A stretch of 9,734 nucleotides of DNA from Rudanella sp. (GTDB taxonomy: Bacteria; Bacteroidota; Bacteroidia; Cytophagales; Spirosomataceae), in contig JAJAYX010000393.1 of the NCBI GenBank assembly GCA_026785985.1, positions 1 through 9,734 on the forward strand, written 5' to 3'. Position 1 is the first letter of the stretch, and every line of letters begins with the position of its first letter. The notes under the pieces were generated by a model. The model had not been told where the DNA came from. It did no database searches and was given only the letters and a program-made list of their open reading frames with translations. Of this stretch, positions 1-5,921 are shown one piece after another. The position numbers and the translations under genes were made by a program.

Positions 1-1007
1 AAAACCGGGTAAGCCTTTTCATACTGTTTACAGGCAATATAGGCGCTGCCCAGCGGGCTACTGGCGTTAAATTCTGACTCACAGTCGCCCAATCGGGCCG
101 ATTCCTGTGCGGCATAACTCAGATAAGAGAGGGCTTGGGTCGGTTTCCCCTGTAGGGCGAGCACCGTTCCAATATTGCCGTAGCTGACTGCCTGTTGAAT
201 AACCGACCTGTGTTTCTGTCCAAACAAATAAGCTTTTCGATAGGCTCCAATGGCTTCCGGGTATCGTTCCATAGAGCGGTAACACTCGCCCACATCATTC
301 AGTAAATTCCAGTAGAAATGCGCATATCGTTTAAAATGAGGATTATGCGAATCAAACGACGGGTGAGCCGCCCGTTGCCCCAACGTGAACATTCGAAGGG
401 CCAGTTCGTATTCCTCGATCCTGAACAGGTAAATGCCAACGTACATCAAATGGTGATTCAGAAAATAGGTTCCGCCATGATAGGCCGCCAACTCGTTAAT
501 CGGCACCCGTTCGAGCAGTTTCAGCCCCTTCACGGCTCCCTCATAAGCCCAAATCCGGCGGGTGCGCTCGTCCATCGAGCTTTTATGTTCGCGGGTTATC
601 AGACTGAGCAATAACCAACTGATTCCCTCTTCAATAATCAGCTCATTAACTTGGGCAAACTGCAGTACGTCACGCATTTGCGCTAAAGCGGTGGCCGATG
701 TTTCTGCGTGTTTGGTCTGTTCGAACGCCTGATTACGAAACATAAAAAAACGCAACAGGCAAGCCGTTCGGTCGTCGGTGGCTTCCTCGCGCATCATGGC
801 CAGATCAGCGGCTACCGTTGTCTGTCGGGGGTCATAGAAATTGAGCCAGTGTGCCGTCAAGTACTTATCAGTCAGCTTAAAACGAGCCGCACCCGAAAGG
901 TTTCGGTACTGAATACGATCCAGCGGAACAGCCATGACCGCCGGGATAGTGAGCAACAAAGCAACCAAAAAGAATAAGATACGGGCGGGTATTTCAACGA
1001 TATTCAT
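1..1007 (-). CDS. Tetratricopeptide-repeat protein, N-terminal part (runs off the window)
   Basis: An open frame of 335 complete codons runs from ATG at 1007 to the left edge without a stop, so the C-terminus is missing. A hydrophobic stretch at residues 7-26 (ILFFLVALLLTIPAVMA) looks like a signal peptide or membrane anchor. Residues about 234-267 (LLNDVGECYRSMERYPEAI then GAYRKAY) and 274-307 (SYGNIGTVLALQGKPTQAL onward) fit TPR repeats with the usual small and aromatic positions, and a third repeat starts near 317. Residues 30-230 are probably helical and TPR-like but degenerate. In Cytophagales, exported proteins of this shape often continue into a coiled coil and a histidine kinase or LuxR-type output domain. 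That continuation is inferred, since none of it is visible here. The gene is divergent from trmN6, with a 61-bp gap. It is certain as a coding frame; its function is open. Confidence 0.8.
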   Translation of the reverse strand, partial: MNIVEIPARILFFLVALLLTIPAVMAVPLDRIQYRNLSGAARFKLTDKYLTAHWLNFYDPRQTTVAADLAMMREEATDDRTACLLRFFMFRNQAFEQTKHAETSATALAQMRDVLQFAQVNELIIEEGISWLLLSLITREHKSSMDERTRRIWAYEGAVKGLKLLERVPINELAAYHGGTYFLNHHLMYVGIYLFRIEEYELALRMFTLGQRAAHPSFDSHNPHFKRYAHFYWNLLNDVGECYRSMERYPEAIGAYRKAYLFGQKHRSVIQQAVSYGNIGTVLALQGKPTQALSYLSYAAQESARLGDCESEFNASSPLGSAYIACKQYEKAYPV

Positions 1008-1021
1008 CGCTCAAAGATGGC

Positions 1022-1029
1022 TAACTTTG
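1022..1029 (+). promoter_or_regulatory. Possible -7 box for trmN6
   Basis: TAACTTTG matches the Bacteroidota -7 consensus TAnnTTTG exactly and lies 39 bp before the GTG start of trmN6, in the 61-bp gap between two divergent genes. No convincing TTG/TTTG -33 element is seen about 20 bp upstream, so this is a weak call. On the opposite strand, CATCTTTG (1012-1019) is a one-mismatch box close to the start of the TPR gene. Confidence 0.3.
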
Positions 1030-1068
1030 TCTTGATTACCGCATCGTTTCTCTACTTTGTAACCGTTT

Positions 1069-1818
1069 GTGTTTCAATTCAAACAGTTCGTCGTTCACCA
1101 GGACCGGACCGCCATGAAGGTCTGCACCGATGCCTGTGTGCTGGGTGCCTGGATCTCTGCCGAACGCCTGTTGCTGCCCGGTTCGGAGCCGGCTATTCTT
1201 GACATTGGCACGGGCACGGGTTTGCTGGCTCTGATGGCGGCTCAAAATCACCCGACTGCCCAAGTCGACGCCGTTGAGATCGACCCGGATGCGTATGATC
1301 AAGCCACTGACAATATAAAAAATAGCCCCTTCGCCAACCGGATTCAGGTGCATAAAACAGCCATTCAGCACTATCAACCCAGTTATTTATACGACCTGAT
1401 TCTGACCAATCCGCCGTTTATCACCAACCACCTGCGCTCGCCCGACGCGGCCACCAACCGCGCCCTCCACACAGACATGCTTCCCTTTGCAGACCTGGTA
1501 ACGGCTGTTGATCGACTCCTAAAACCCAATGGCCACTGGTGGGTGTTGTTGCCGCCCTATGAAGCCGCACAGTTAGACCAATTGGTCACAACAACCGTCG
1601 GCTTGTATCCATTCGAGCGGCTCCTGCTCCGGCACAACGCCCAAAAAGCCCCCTTTCGGCACATTACCGGCTATAGTCGCCAAACTCAGCCTCTACAAAC
1701 CGACACGCTCACAATCTACGAACCCGATGGCAGCGGCCAACCGTCGGCCAACCCCACCCGCGAACGCTACACCGATGCTTTCCGGCAACTTCTCCGGCCT
1801 TTTTACCTGATTTTTTAA
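1069..1818 (+). CDS. trmN6: tRNA1(Val) (adenine(37)-N6)-methyltransferase
   Basis: This 249-residue protein belongs to the TrmN6/YfiC family, which uses S-adenosylmethionine to methylate N6 of A37 in tRNA1Val. The family N-terminus is visible (FQFKQF then QDRTAMKVCTDACVLGAW, residues 2-28). SAM-binding motif I is DIGTGTG (45-51), the acidic end of strand 2 is VEID (69-72), and the catalytic NPPF of N6-adenine methyltransferases is at 114-117. The C-terminus (YTDAFRQLLRPFYLIF) is also typical of the family. The length is normal. The start is GTG at 1069: a TAA stop sits in frame at 1060-1062 and only two codons (CCG, TTT) separate them, so no other start is available. The GT2 gene follows after 12 bp, which suggests co-transcription. 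The protein is cytoplasmic. Confidence 0.9.
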   Translation: MFQFKQFVVHQDRTAMKVCTDACVLGAWISAERLLLPGSEPAILDIGTGTGLLALMAAQNHPTAQVDAVEIDPDAYDQATDNIKNSPFANRIQVHKTAIQHYQPSYLYDLILTNPPFITNHLRSPDAATNRALHTDMLPFADLVTAVDRLLKPNGHWWVLLPPYEAAQLDQLVTTTVGLYPFERLLLRHNAQKAPFRHITGYSRQTQPLQTDTLTIYEPDGSGQPSANPTRERYTDAFRQLLRPFYLIF

Positions 1819-1830
1819 GAACTTTGCAGT

Positions 1831-2808
1831 ATGTCCGACTTGCATCTTACCATTCTGATACCGCTTTATAACGAAGACGAGTCGTTGCCCGAACTGCACG
1901 ACTGGATTGTTCGGGTGGTTACGGAACACCACTATACCTACGAAATCCTGTTTGTTGATGATGGCTCCACCGACCGCTCCTGGGCCGTAATCGGGGAGTT
2001 ATCGACCCGTAACCCTCATGTACGGGGTATTCGGTTTGGGCGTAATTATGGCAAAACGGCCGCCCTCCAGGTAGGTTTCAAGGCCAGCCGGGGCAAGGTG
2101 GTTATCACAATGGATGCCGACTTGCAGGACAGCCCCGACGAGATTCCCGAACTCTACCGGATGATTACGGAGGAGGGCTATGACCTCGTGTCGGGCTGGA
2201 AAAAGAAACGCTATGACCCCCACACCAAAACCCTGCCCACGAAACTCTTCAACGGCGTGTCGCGCTGGGTGTCGGGGGTCAATCTGCACGACTTCAATTG
2301 TGGCCTGAAAGCCTACCGGCAGCCCGTTGTGAAATCGTTCGATTTATACGGGGAGATGCACCGAAATCTGCCCATTGTGGCCAAATGGAACGGTTTTGGG
2401 CGAATCGGCGAGAAAGTGGTGCAACACCGCGCCCGGCAATACGGCATAACCAAGTTTGGCCTGAGCCGCTTTATCAATGGGTTTCTCGACCTGTTGGTGA
2501 TCGCATTTATGCACCGATTCGGCAAGCGGCCCATGCACGCTTTCGGTGGCTTTGGCACGCTTTCGTTTTTCGTCGGAACGGTGATGGCGTTTTATTTGAT
2601 TGGCCAGAAACTCTATAACATCTCGCAGGGTCTCCGTTTCCGAAATGTTACTGATAATCCGTTGTTTTTCTTTGGATTAGTCGCCATAATTCTGGGCGTT
2701 CAGCTATTTTTGGCCGGTTTTCTGGGCGAGCTACTCATTCGGCAAAACCACACCCGAAATGAAGATTATTTAATTGCCGAAGAGCTGGGGGCTAAAGGCC
2801 TGGAATAG
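1831..2808 (+). CDS. Membrane-anchored family 2 glycosyltransferase (GtrB/DPM1-like)
   Basis: This 325-residue GT2 enzyme has an N-terminal GT-A domain followed by two predicted membrane helices. Visible motifs are LIPLYNED (9-16), the nucleotide-binding VDDGSTD (42-48), RNYGKTAALQVGF (71-83), and the metal-binding DADLQD (95-100). Further on are NCGLKAY (156-162) and RQYGITKFG (202-210). Helices lie at about 237-259 and 277-304, followed by a short cytosolic tail. Relatives such as bactoprenol glucosyltransferase (GtrB) and dolichol-phosphate mannose synthase move a sugar from a nucleotide donor to a polyprenyl phosphate on the inner face of the cytoplasmic membrane. The actual donor and acceptor here cannot be read from sequence. 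A near-consensus box GAACTTTG (1819-1826) ends 4 bp before the ATG, so a leaderless transcript is possible as well as read-through from trmN6. Confidence 0.9.
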   Translation: MSDLHLTILIPLYNEDESLPELHDWIVRVVTEHHYTYEILFVDDGSTDRSWAVIGELSTRNPHVRGIRFGRNYGKTAALQVGFKASRGKVVITMDADLQDSPDEIPELYRMITEEGYDLVSGWKKKRYDPHTKTLPTKLFNGVSRWVSGVNLHDFNCGLKAYRQPVVKSFDLYGEMHRNLPIVAKWNGFGRIGEKVVQHRARQYGITKFGLSRFINGFLDLLVIAFMHRFGKRPMHAFGGFGTLSFFVGTVMAFYLIGQKLYNISQGLRFRNVTDNPLFFFGLVAIILGVQLFLAGFLGELLIRQNHTRNEDYLIAEELGAKGLE

Positions 2809-2851
2809 CGGGTTTATAACCACGTTCCGAACCTTTTTCACCAAGCCCAAA

Positions 2852-2873
2852 ACCCCTTACCCCAAACCCTTAA
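2852..2873. repeat. C-rich repeat just upstream of the GNAT gene
   Basis: This short C-rich tract contains ACCCCTTAC (2852-2860) and TTACCCCAA (2857-2865). TTACCCCAA is the exact reverse complement of TTGGGGTAA, which occurs twice after the same gene (3333-3341, 3359-3367). ACCCCTTAC recurs in direct orientation at 3408-3416. The acetyltransferase gene is therefore bracketed by related short repeats. The function is unknown, and low sequence complexity could explain it. Confidence 0.4.
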
Positions 2874-2875
2874 TC

Positions 2876-3328
2876 ATGATTCAAATTCGCCCGGCCACAG
2901 AAGCCGACATTCCCCAAGCGTTTGGTTTAGTGACCGAACTGGCCGTTTACGAACTGGCTGCTGACCAGGTAACCAACTCCGTCGAGCAAATGCTCGAAGA
3001 TGGTTTTGGCACCAACCCACTCTTTGGCCTGATCGTAGCCGAAGACGACGAAACTGGCAAAATGGTTGGCATTGCCCTATATTATTTCCGGTACTCAACC
3101 TGGAAAGGCAAGCGGCTCTATTTGGAGGATATTATTGTGACGGAAAGCTACCGGGGCATGGGCATCGGCAAACTCCTTTTAGACGAAACCATTGAAACAG
3201 CCCACCAAAAAGGCTGCACGGGCATGATGTGGCAGGTTTTAGACTGGAACAAACCAGCCCTGGGTTTCTATCAACAGTTCGGCACCCGCTTCGACGACGG
3301 CTGGACAAACTGCCATCTGGATTTTTAG
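2876..3328 (+). CDS. GNAT N-acetyltransferase, SSAT/diamine acetyltransferase-like
   Basis: This 150-residue protein is a single GNAT domain. It starts with the typical IRPATEADI (4-12). The acetyl-CoA pyrophosphate-binding loop is YRGMGIGK (92-99), and the C-terminal NKPALGFYQQFG (125-136) carries the general-acid tyrosine candidate Y132. The segment from YYFRYSTWKGK to YLEDI (69-86), with E84 and D85, and the closing DGWTNCHLDF resemble the spermidine/spermine or thialysine acetyltransferase (SAT1/SAT2) group more than RimI-type enzymes. An amine or amino acid substrate is therefore inferred. I chose ATG 2876 over the in-frame ATG at 2774 because the extra 34 residues overlap the GT2 gene, are low-complexity, and precede a canonical GNAT N-terminus. 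The gene follows GT2 by 67 bp and converges with ypfJ. Confidence 0.85.
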   Translation: MIQIRPATEADIPQAFGLVTELAVYELAADQVTNSVEQMLEDGFGTNPLFGLIVAEDDETGKMVGIALYYFRYSTWKGKRLYLEDIIVTESYRGMGIGKLLLDETIETAHQKGCTGMMWQVLDWNKPALGFYQQFGTRFDDGWTNCHLDF

Positions 3329-3331
3329 ATA

Positions 3332-3371
3332 ATTGGGGTAATCGGGGTAAATCGGTGATTGGGGTAAATGG
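3332..3371. repeat. G-rich degenerate repeat, period about 9 bp
   Basis: Between the convergent GNAT and ypfJ genes lie successive units TTGGGGTAA, TCGGGGTAA, ATCGGTGA, TTGGGGTAA and ATGGTTGC, an imperfect 8-9-bp periodicity on the plus strand. Three GGGG runs and two GG runs fall within 40 bp. There is no open frame of note here. The role is unknown: it may be replication slippage or a dispersed intergenic repeat, with weak quadruplex potential. Confidence 0.55.
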
Positions 3372-3397
3372 TTGCAACGATGCTGAACCAATTACCC
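3362..3397. terminator. Imperfect hairpin between convergent genes
   Basis: GGGTAAATGGTT (3362-3373) pairs with AACCAATTACCC (3386-3397) with a single mismatch. Inside it, GCA (3374-3376) and TGC (3381-3383) extend the stem around an ACGA loop, leaving a two-base bulge. It sits after the stops of two convergent genes (3328 and 3413), so a bidirectional transcription stop is plausible. Neither strand shows a following T-run, so it is not a classical intrinsic terminator. Confidence 0.45.
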
Positions 3398-3412
3398 AGT
3401 CCCCAATACCCC

Positions 3413-4270
3413 TTACTGCAAATTCGCGTCTTCCTTACTATTAAACGTGTCGCCTTGGTTGATGTCGCCGGTTTTGTAGCCCTTTTTGAACCAGTAAACC
3501 CGTTGCGCCGAGGTGCCGTGCGTGAACCCGTCGGGCACCACATAACCCTGCGTTTCTTTCTGAATCCGGTCGTCGCCGATGGAGTTGGCCGCGTTCAGGG
3601 CCTCTTCAATATCACCTTCTTCGATCATACCATTATTGCGCGCCCACACGCCCGCCAGGAAATCGGCCTGCAACTCCAGCCGCACCGACAATCGGTTCGA
3701 TTCGCGTTCGCCCATACGCTGTTGCGCCGAATGAACTTTGTCCATAATGCCCAATTGATCCTGCAAATAATGGCCCACCTCATGGGCCACTACGTAGGCC
3801 ATCGCAAAATCGCCGGGAGCGTTGAAACGCTCCCTAAGTTCGTCGTAAAACGATAAGTCAATGTATAGTTTTTTGTCGCCGGGGCAATAGAACGGACCCG
3901 ACGCAGCCGATGCCGTCCCGCATCCCGACTGGGTACGATCCCGAAACAGCACCAGGGTGGGTGGACGATATTGCTGCCCATTTTCAGCCAGAATCTTTGT
4001 CCAGACATCTTCTGTTGACCCCAACACCACCCGCGTAAACTTGGCAGCTTCGTCATCGGGTTGTGGCCCATTGGCCTGTGCGCCGGGCATTGTCTGGCTT
4101 TCCTCTGGCCCAGCCTGATTGAGCACCTGCGAGGGGTCACCTCCCAACAGAAACACAATTACGGCGATAACAATGGAACCGATTCCCCCGCCGATAGCCA
4201 ATCCACGCCCTCCGCCACCTCCCCGGCGGTCTTCTACATTTTCGCTTTCGCGACCTCCCAGCCAACGCAT
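3413..4270 (-). CDS. ypfJ: YpfJ-family neutral zinc metallopeptidase
   Basis: This 285-residue protein matches the YpfJ/KPN_02809 putative neutral zinc metallopeptidase family, of normal length. It has a short N-terminal segment (MRWLGGRESENVEDRRGGGG) rich in glycine and arginine, then one membrane helix at about 24-43. A linker rich in proline and glutamine follows, and then the catalytic domain from about residue 76. The zinc motif HEVGH is at 163-167 (two histidine ligands plus the catalytic Glu164), and ELQADFLAG (199-207) is a candidate for the third ligand. Paired cysteines (C117, C129) lie in the segment just after the linker. The arrangement suggests the catalytic domain faces the periplasm. 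The substrate and physiological role of this family are not established. A likely promoter lies at 4310-4339. The gene runs convergently toward the GNAT gene. Confidence 0.9.
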   Translation of the reverse strand: MRWLGGRESENVEDRRGGGGGRGLAIGGGIGSIVIAVIVFLLGGDPSQVLNQAGPEESQTMPGAQANGPQPDDEAAKFTRVVLGSTEDVWTKILAENGQQYRPPTLVLFRDRTQSGCGTASAASGPFYCPGDKKLYIDLSFYDELRERFNAPGDFAMAYVVAHEVGHYLQDQLGIMDKVHSAQQRMGERESNRLSVRLELQADFLAGVWARNNGMIEEGDIEEALNAANSIGDDRIQKETQGYVVPDGFTHGTSAQRVYWFKKGYKTGDINQGDTFNSKEDANLQ

Positions 4271-4309
4271 AATTTTATCAGGTTAACGATTAAATGAATG
4301 TTTAGACAG

Positions 4310-4339
4310 CAATACTACCCAGAATCATACAACAACAAA
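4310..4339 (-). promoter_or_regulatory. Possible promoter of ypfJ
   Basis: On the minus strand, TTTG (4336-4339) is followed after 18 bp by TAGTATTG (4310-4317), which differs from TAnnTTTG at one base. The implied leader is about 33 bases. The -33 element lies inside the T-run of the terminator of the upstream gene, so termination and initiation signals overlap here. Confidence 0.35.
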
Positions 4340-4366
4340 AATGCCGCTCTGGTTGGAGCGACATTT
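4337..4366 (-). terminator. Intrinsic terminator of the beta-propeller gene
   Basis: Arms 4339-4349 (AAATGCCGCTC) and 4356-4366 (GAGCGACATTT) form an 11-bp stem with a 6-base loop. The single mismatch becomes a G-U wobble in the minus-strand transcript but an A-C clash on the plus strand. The minus-strand stem is followed by TTTTTG. Both facts indicate termination of minus-strand transcripts, 27 bp after the stop of the propeller gene. A close copy lies at 5662-5688. Confidence 0.75.
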
Positions 4367-4392
4367 CCACAATCATTTATGCCCGGCTCGTA

Positions 4393-5175
4393 TTATCCCC
4401 TGGTCCGGTAGAGTGTTCCGTTTTCCACTACATACAGCATACCATCCATCGCCACAAGCATGGTCACTTCTTTCAGTAAACCACGCTCGCCCACCTGCTC
4501 GTAGTGACCGTCCATATCGGTTTTATAGAGCGTTCCGTCTTTTTCAACGCTCCACAGAAACCCCTGATCGCCCGCCATAGCCACGGTGTTTTCCCAGTCG
4601 CCTTTTTTGCCAACCTGCTCCCAGCGCATGGCCCGAATATTAGTCCGAAACAGGGTTCCTCCTTCCACGGTCCAGAGGTAGCCCCCCATCGACTCCAGCA
4701 TGTCGGCATCGCCAAACTCGCCGTTACCCCCAATTTGCTCCCACGTGCCGTTTTTGGCCGTTTGGTACAGGGTTCCGTTGGTTTCGATGCTGTAGAGTTT
4801 ACCATTCATGGCCACCATCGCTTCGGTTTCTTTCCAGTCGCCGGTTTTGCCCACCTGCTTCCAGGCCACCGAGCCGGGGTCTGTCCGGTACAGCGAGCCA
4901 TCTTCAACCGTCCATATTTCCCCGTCTAATGCCACCAGCACATCCGCATTATCGAACTCACCTTTTTTGCCGAGTTGTTGGTAGTTCCCCTTCTTATCGG
5001 TCTGAAACAGGGTTCCATTGGCTTCGATACTGTAGAGGTGGCCGTTCAGGGCGACCACGTCGATGGTGTTTTCCCAGTCGCCTTTTTTACCAATTTGCTC
5101 CCATCGCTGGGCATTAACTACTTGAATACCCACGCCAACCAGCAGCAGCAGGAGGCTATACTTCATTTTTTTCAT
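4393..5175 (-). CDS. Secreted six-repeat tectonin-like beta-propeller protein
   Basis: This 260-residue protein has a Sec signal peptide (residues 1-22, leucine-rich core, cleavage likely after VNA) and then almost nothing but six repeats of about 40 residues. Each follows the pattern W/Y-x-Q-V/I-G-x-x-G, about 10 residues, then A-M/L-D/N-G-x-L/I-Y/W-S/T-V/I-E-x-G-T/S-L-Y/F-x-T. Repeats 1, 3 and 5 carry GDW and N/DGTL; repeats 2, 4 and 6 tend to carry GEF and a one-residue-shorter VEDG/VEGG/VENG turn. This implies a two-blade unit present three times. Tectonins and TECPR proteins form six-bladed propellers from similar repeats and often bind glycans or lipids, so a binding role at the cell surface or in the periplasm is inferred. 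I prefer ATG 5175 over TTG 5199, which lies next to the leader hairpin and adds a charged segment before the signal peptide. No enzyme motif is seen. Confidence 0.8.
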   Translation of the reverse strand: MKKMKYSLLLLLVGVGIQVVNAQRWEQIGKKGDWENTIDVVALNGHLYSIEANGTLFQTDKKGNYQQLGKKGEFDNADVLVALDGEIWTVEDGSLYRTDPGSVAWKQVGKTGDWKETEAMVAMNGKLYSIETNGTLYQTAKNGTWEQIGGNGEFGDADMLESMGGYLWTVEGGTLFRTNIRAMRWEQVGKKGDWENTVAMAGDQGFLWSVEKDGTLYKTDMDGHYEQVGERGLLKEVTMLVAMDGMLYVVENGTLYRTRG

Positions 5176-5199
5176 GATTAAGTCAGTACGGTTAATCAA

Positions 5200-5220
5200 G
5201 CTGCCTCACGATGAGGCAGC
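5200..5220. promoter_or_regulatory. Perfect 9-bp hairpin in the leader of the propeller gene
   Basis: GCTGCCTCA (5200-5208) and TGAGGCAGC (5212-5220) form a perfect GC-rich stem with a 3-base loop. It lies between the predicted promoter (5236-5266) and the ATG at 5175, so it should form in the first half of the mRNA leader. The minus strand continues TTGATTAAC, with no T-run, so it is more likely a leader structure affecting stability or translation than a terminator. Confidence 0.6.
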
Positions 5221-5235
5221 CTGTTGATAAACGGC

Positions 5236-5266
5236 CAAAAGTAAGGGTCATTCAGAAAACGATCAA
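5236..5266 (-). promoter_or_regulatory. Bacteroidota-type promoter of the propeller gene
   Basis: On the minus strand a TTG -33 element (5264-5266) is separated by 20 bp from TACTTTTG (5236-5243), an exact match to the TAnnTTTG -7 box. The spacing is the usual one for Bacteroidota sigma-70-type promoters. Transcription would start near 5229, giving a leader of about 50 bases that includes the hairpin at 5200-5220. The -33 element overlaps the stop codon of the upstream gene fragment. Confidence 0.65.
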
Positions 5267-5502
5267 CCTACGGTCGAGTAGAGTAGTTCGTGGGAAGGGC
5301 GCGCCCGACAATGATGCTTAGTCGTTACGTGCCGGATGGCCCGCAGGTAATTGAACTTCACGATGTAGGCCGACCGGTAGAGGCTTTCCCAGGCTTTCAC
5401 GTAGTCCTTATCGCCCACCCGATTGGTTAGCGCGTTGGTATCGCCCTGGGCAGAAGACTGCACAATGTCGGTCAGGGAAGGCGGGTAACTCCACAGGGTC
5501 TA
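5263..5502 (-). pseudogene. Unidentified C-terminal gene fragment
   Basis: A frame with no ATG start runs from a TAG at 5500-5502 to TGA at 5263-5265. It encodes about 78 residues including LWSYPPSLTDIVQSSAQGD, then VGDKDYVKAWESLYRSAYIV and KFNYLRAIRHVTTKHH. The composition looks protein-like through about HVTTKHH, with a helical, amphipathic YVKAWESLYRSAYIV segment. I do not recognise the family. GTG at 5463 could serve as a start, but nothing supports it as one. The position between debris of two other genes favours a remnant. The alternative is a short genuine protein using the GTG start. Confidence 0.4.
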
Positions 5503-5503
5503 A

Positions 5504-5659
5504 TTGGCGAACGGGAACACCCACCGTCAGCACACCCGTGCCGGTAGCGGTGCAGCCGCCGGGCCGGGTCACCACAACGGTATAGGTGCCGGAGAGGGCC
5601 GTGCTTGTGAAGGGCATCGTCAGGATGCTGCCGTTTGGGAGCAGTACGGGCTTCCCACT
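5504..5659 (-). pseudogene. Ig-like adhesin domain fragment
   Basis: About 52 residues with SGKPVLLPNGSI, SGTYTVVVTRPGGCTATGTG and VLTVGVPVRQ read as part of an Ig-like or PKD-type domain. These are common in large secreted adhesins and T9SS substrates of Cytophagales, where the motif SGTYTVVVT-x-x-GGCTAT recurs. The frame is open and fused to the Uma2-like N-terminus, but no signal peptide, sorting domain or further domains accompany it. It is visibly more GC-rich than its neighbours. It is probably a displaced scrap of an adhesin gene. Confidence 0.5.
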
Positions 5660-5661
5660 AA

Positions 5662-5688
5662 AAATGCCGCCCGGTTGGAGCGGCATTT
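5662..5688 (-). terminator. Second copy of the terminator hairpin, inside a chimeric frame
   Basis: AAATGCCGC (5662-5670) and GCGGCATTT (5680-5688) form a perfect 9-bp stem, with CC/GG possibly pairing further in. The minus strand continues TTTTTAG. The sequence is nearly the same as the hairpin at 4339-4366 (arms and GGTTGGAG loop shared), so both belong to one terminator type. Here it lies exactly where Uma2-like coding sequence gives way to adhesin-like sequence. Confidence 0.6.
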
Positions 5689-5689
5689 G

Positions 5690-5905
5690 AGGTATAGAAG
5701 CTTGCGACATAATTCGGATTCCATCAATATATTCCTCCTCGAATATGGAGAAGATTTCGCCATTCACGTATTGGACGTTGTATTGGCATTGTTCGGCAAA
5801 ATCGAGGTATTCCTCCAGAGTAGCTTCACAGCGGAGAACAGCCGGATACTGTTCGCGTTCGCGGAGGGTAAGCGGCAGGGCAAGGGTTGTGGAAGCCGTA
5901 ACCAT
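5690..5905 (-). pseudogene. Uma2-family (DUF820) N-terminal remnant
   Basis: The frame starts at ATG 5905. Its first 72 residues include ATLEEYLDFAEQCQYNVQYV, NGEIFSI and IRIMSQASIP, which resemble the N-terminus of Uma2/DUF820 proteins (a restriction-endonuclease-like family, expanded in Bacteroidota and Cyanobacteria, of mostly unknown role). Family members are about 180-210 residues. The downstream part carrying the PD and ExK active-site residues is absent. Instead the frame runs through a terminator hairpin into adhesin-like sequence and on to a stop at 5408, giving a chimeric 165-residue frame. It is most likely a gene truncated by deletion. The call rests on pattern memory, not a search. 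Confidence 0.5.
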
Positions 5906-5921
5906 AAATAAGTCAGTTTTC

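Noticed and set aside
2774..2875. N-terminal extension of the SSAT-like GNAT protein from an upstream ATG
   Set aside because: It overlaps the GT2 gene, includes the C-rich repeat, and precedes a standard GNAT start at 2876.
3332..3416. CRISPR array
   Set aside because: The units are about 9 bp, degenerate and without unique spacers.
3368..3856. Plus-strand open frame of 162 codons
   Set aside because: It is antisense to ypfJ across the HEVGH motif, with no independent support.
4504..4929. Plus-strand open frame of 141 codons with a repetitive look
   Set aside because: The repetition is the reverse complement of the propeller repeats.
5176..5199. TTG start for the propeller gene
   Set aside because: ATG 5175 gives a classical signal peptide, while the longer version would put charged residues ahead of it and begin at the edge of the leader hairpin.
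5263..5905. Complete insertion sequence or transposase remnant
   Set aside because: I found no transposase motif, terminal inverted repeats or target-site duplication. The hairpins are terminator-like.
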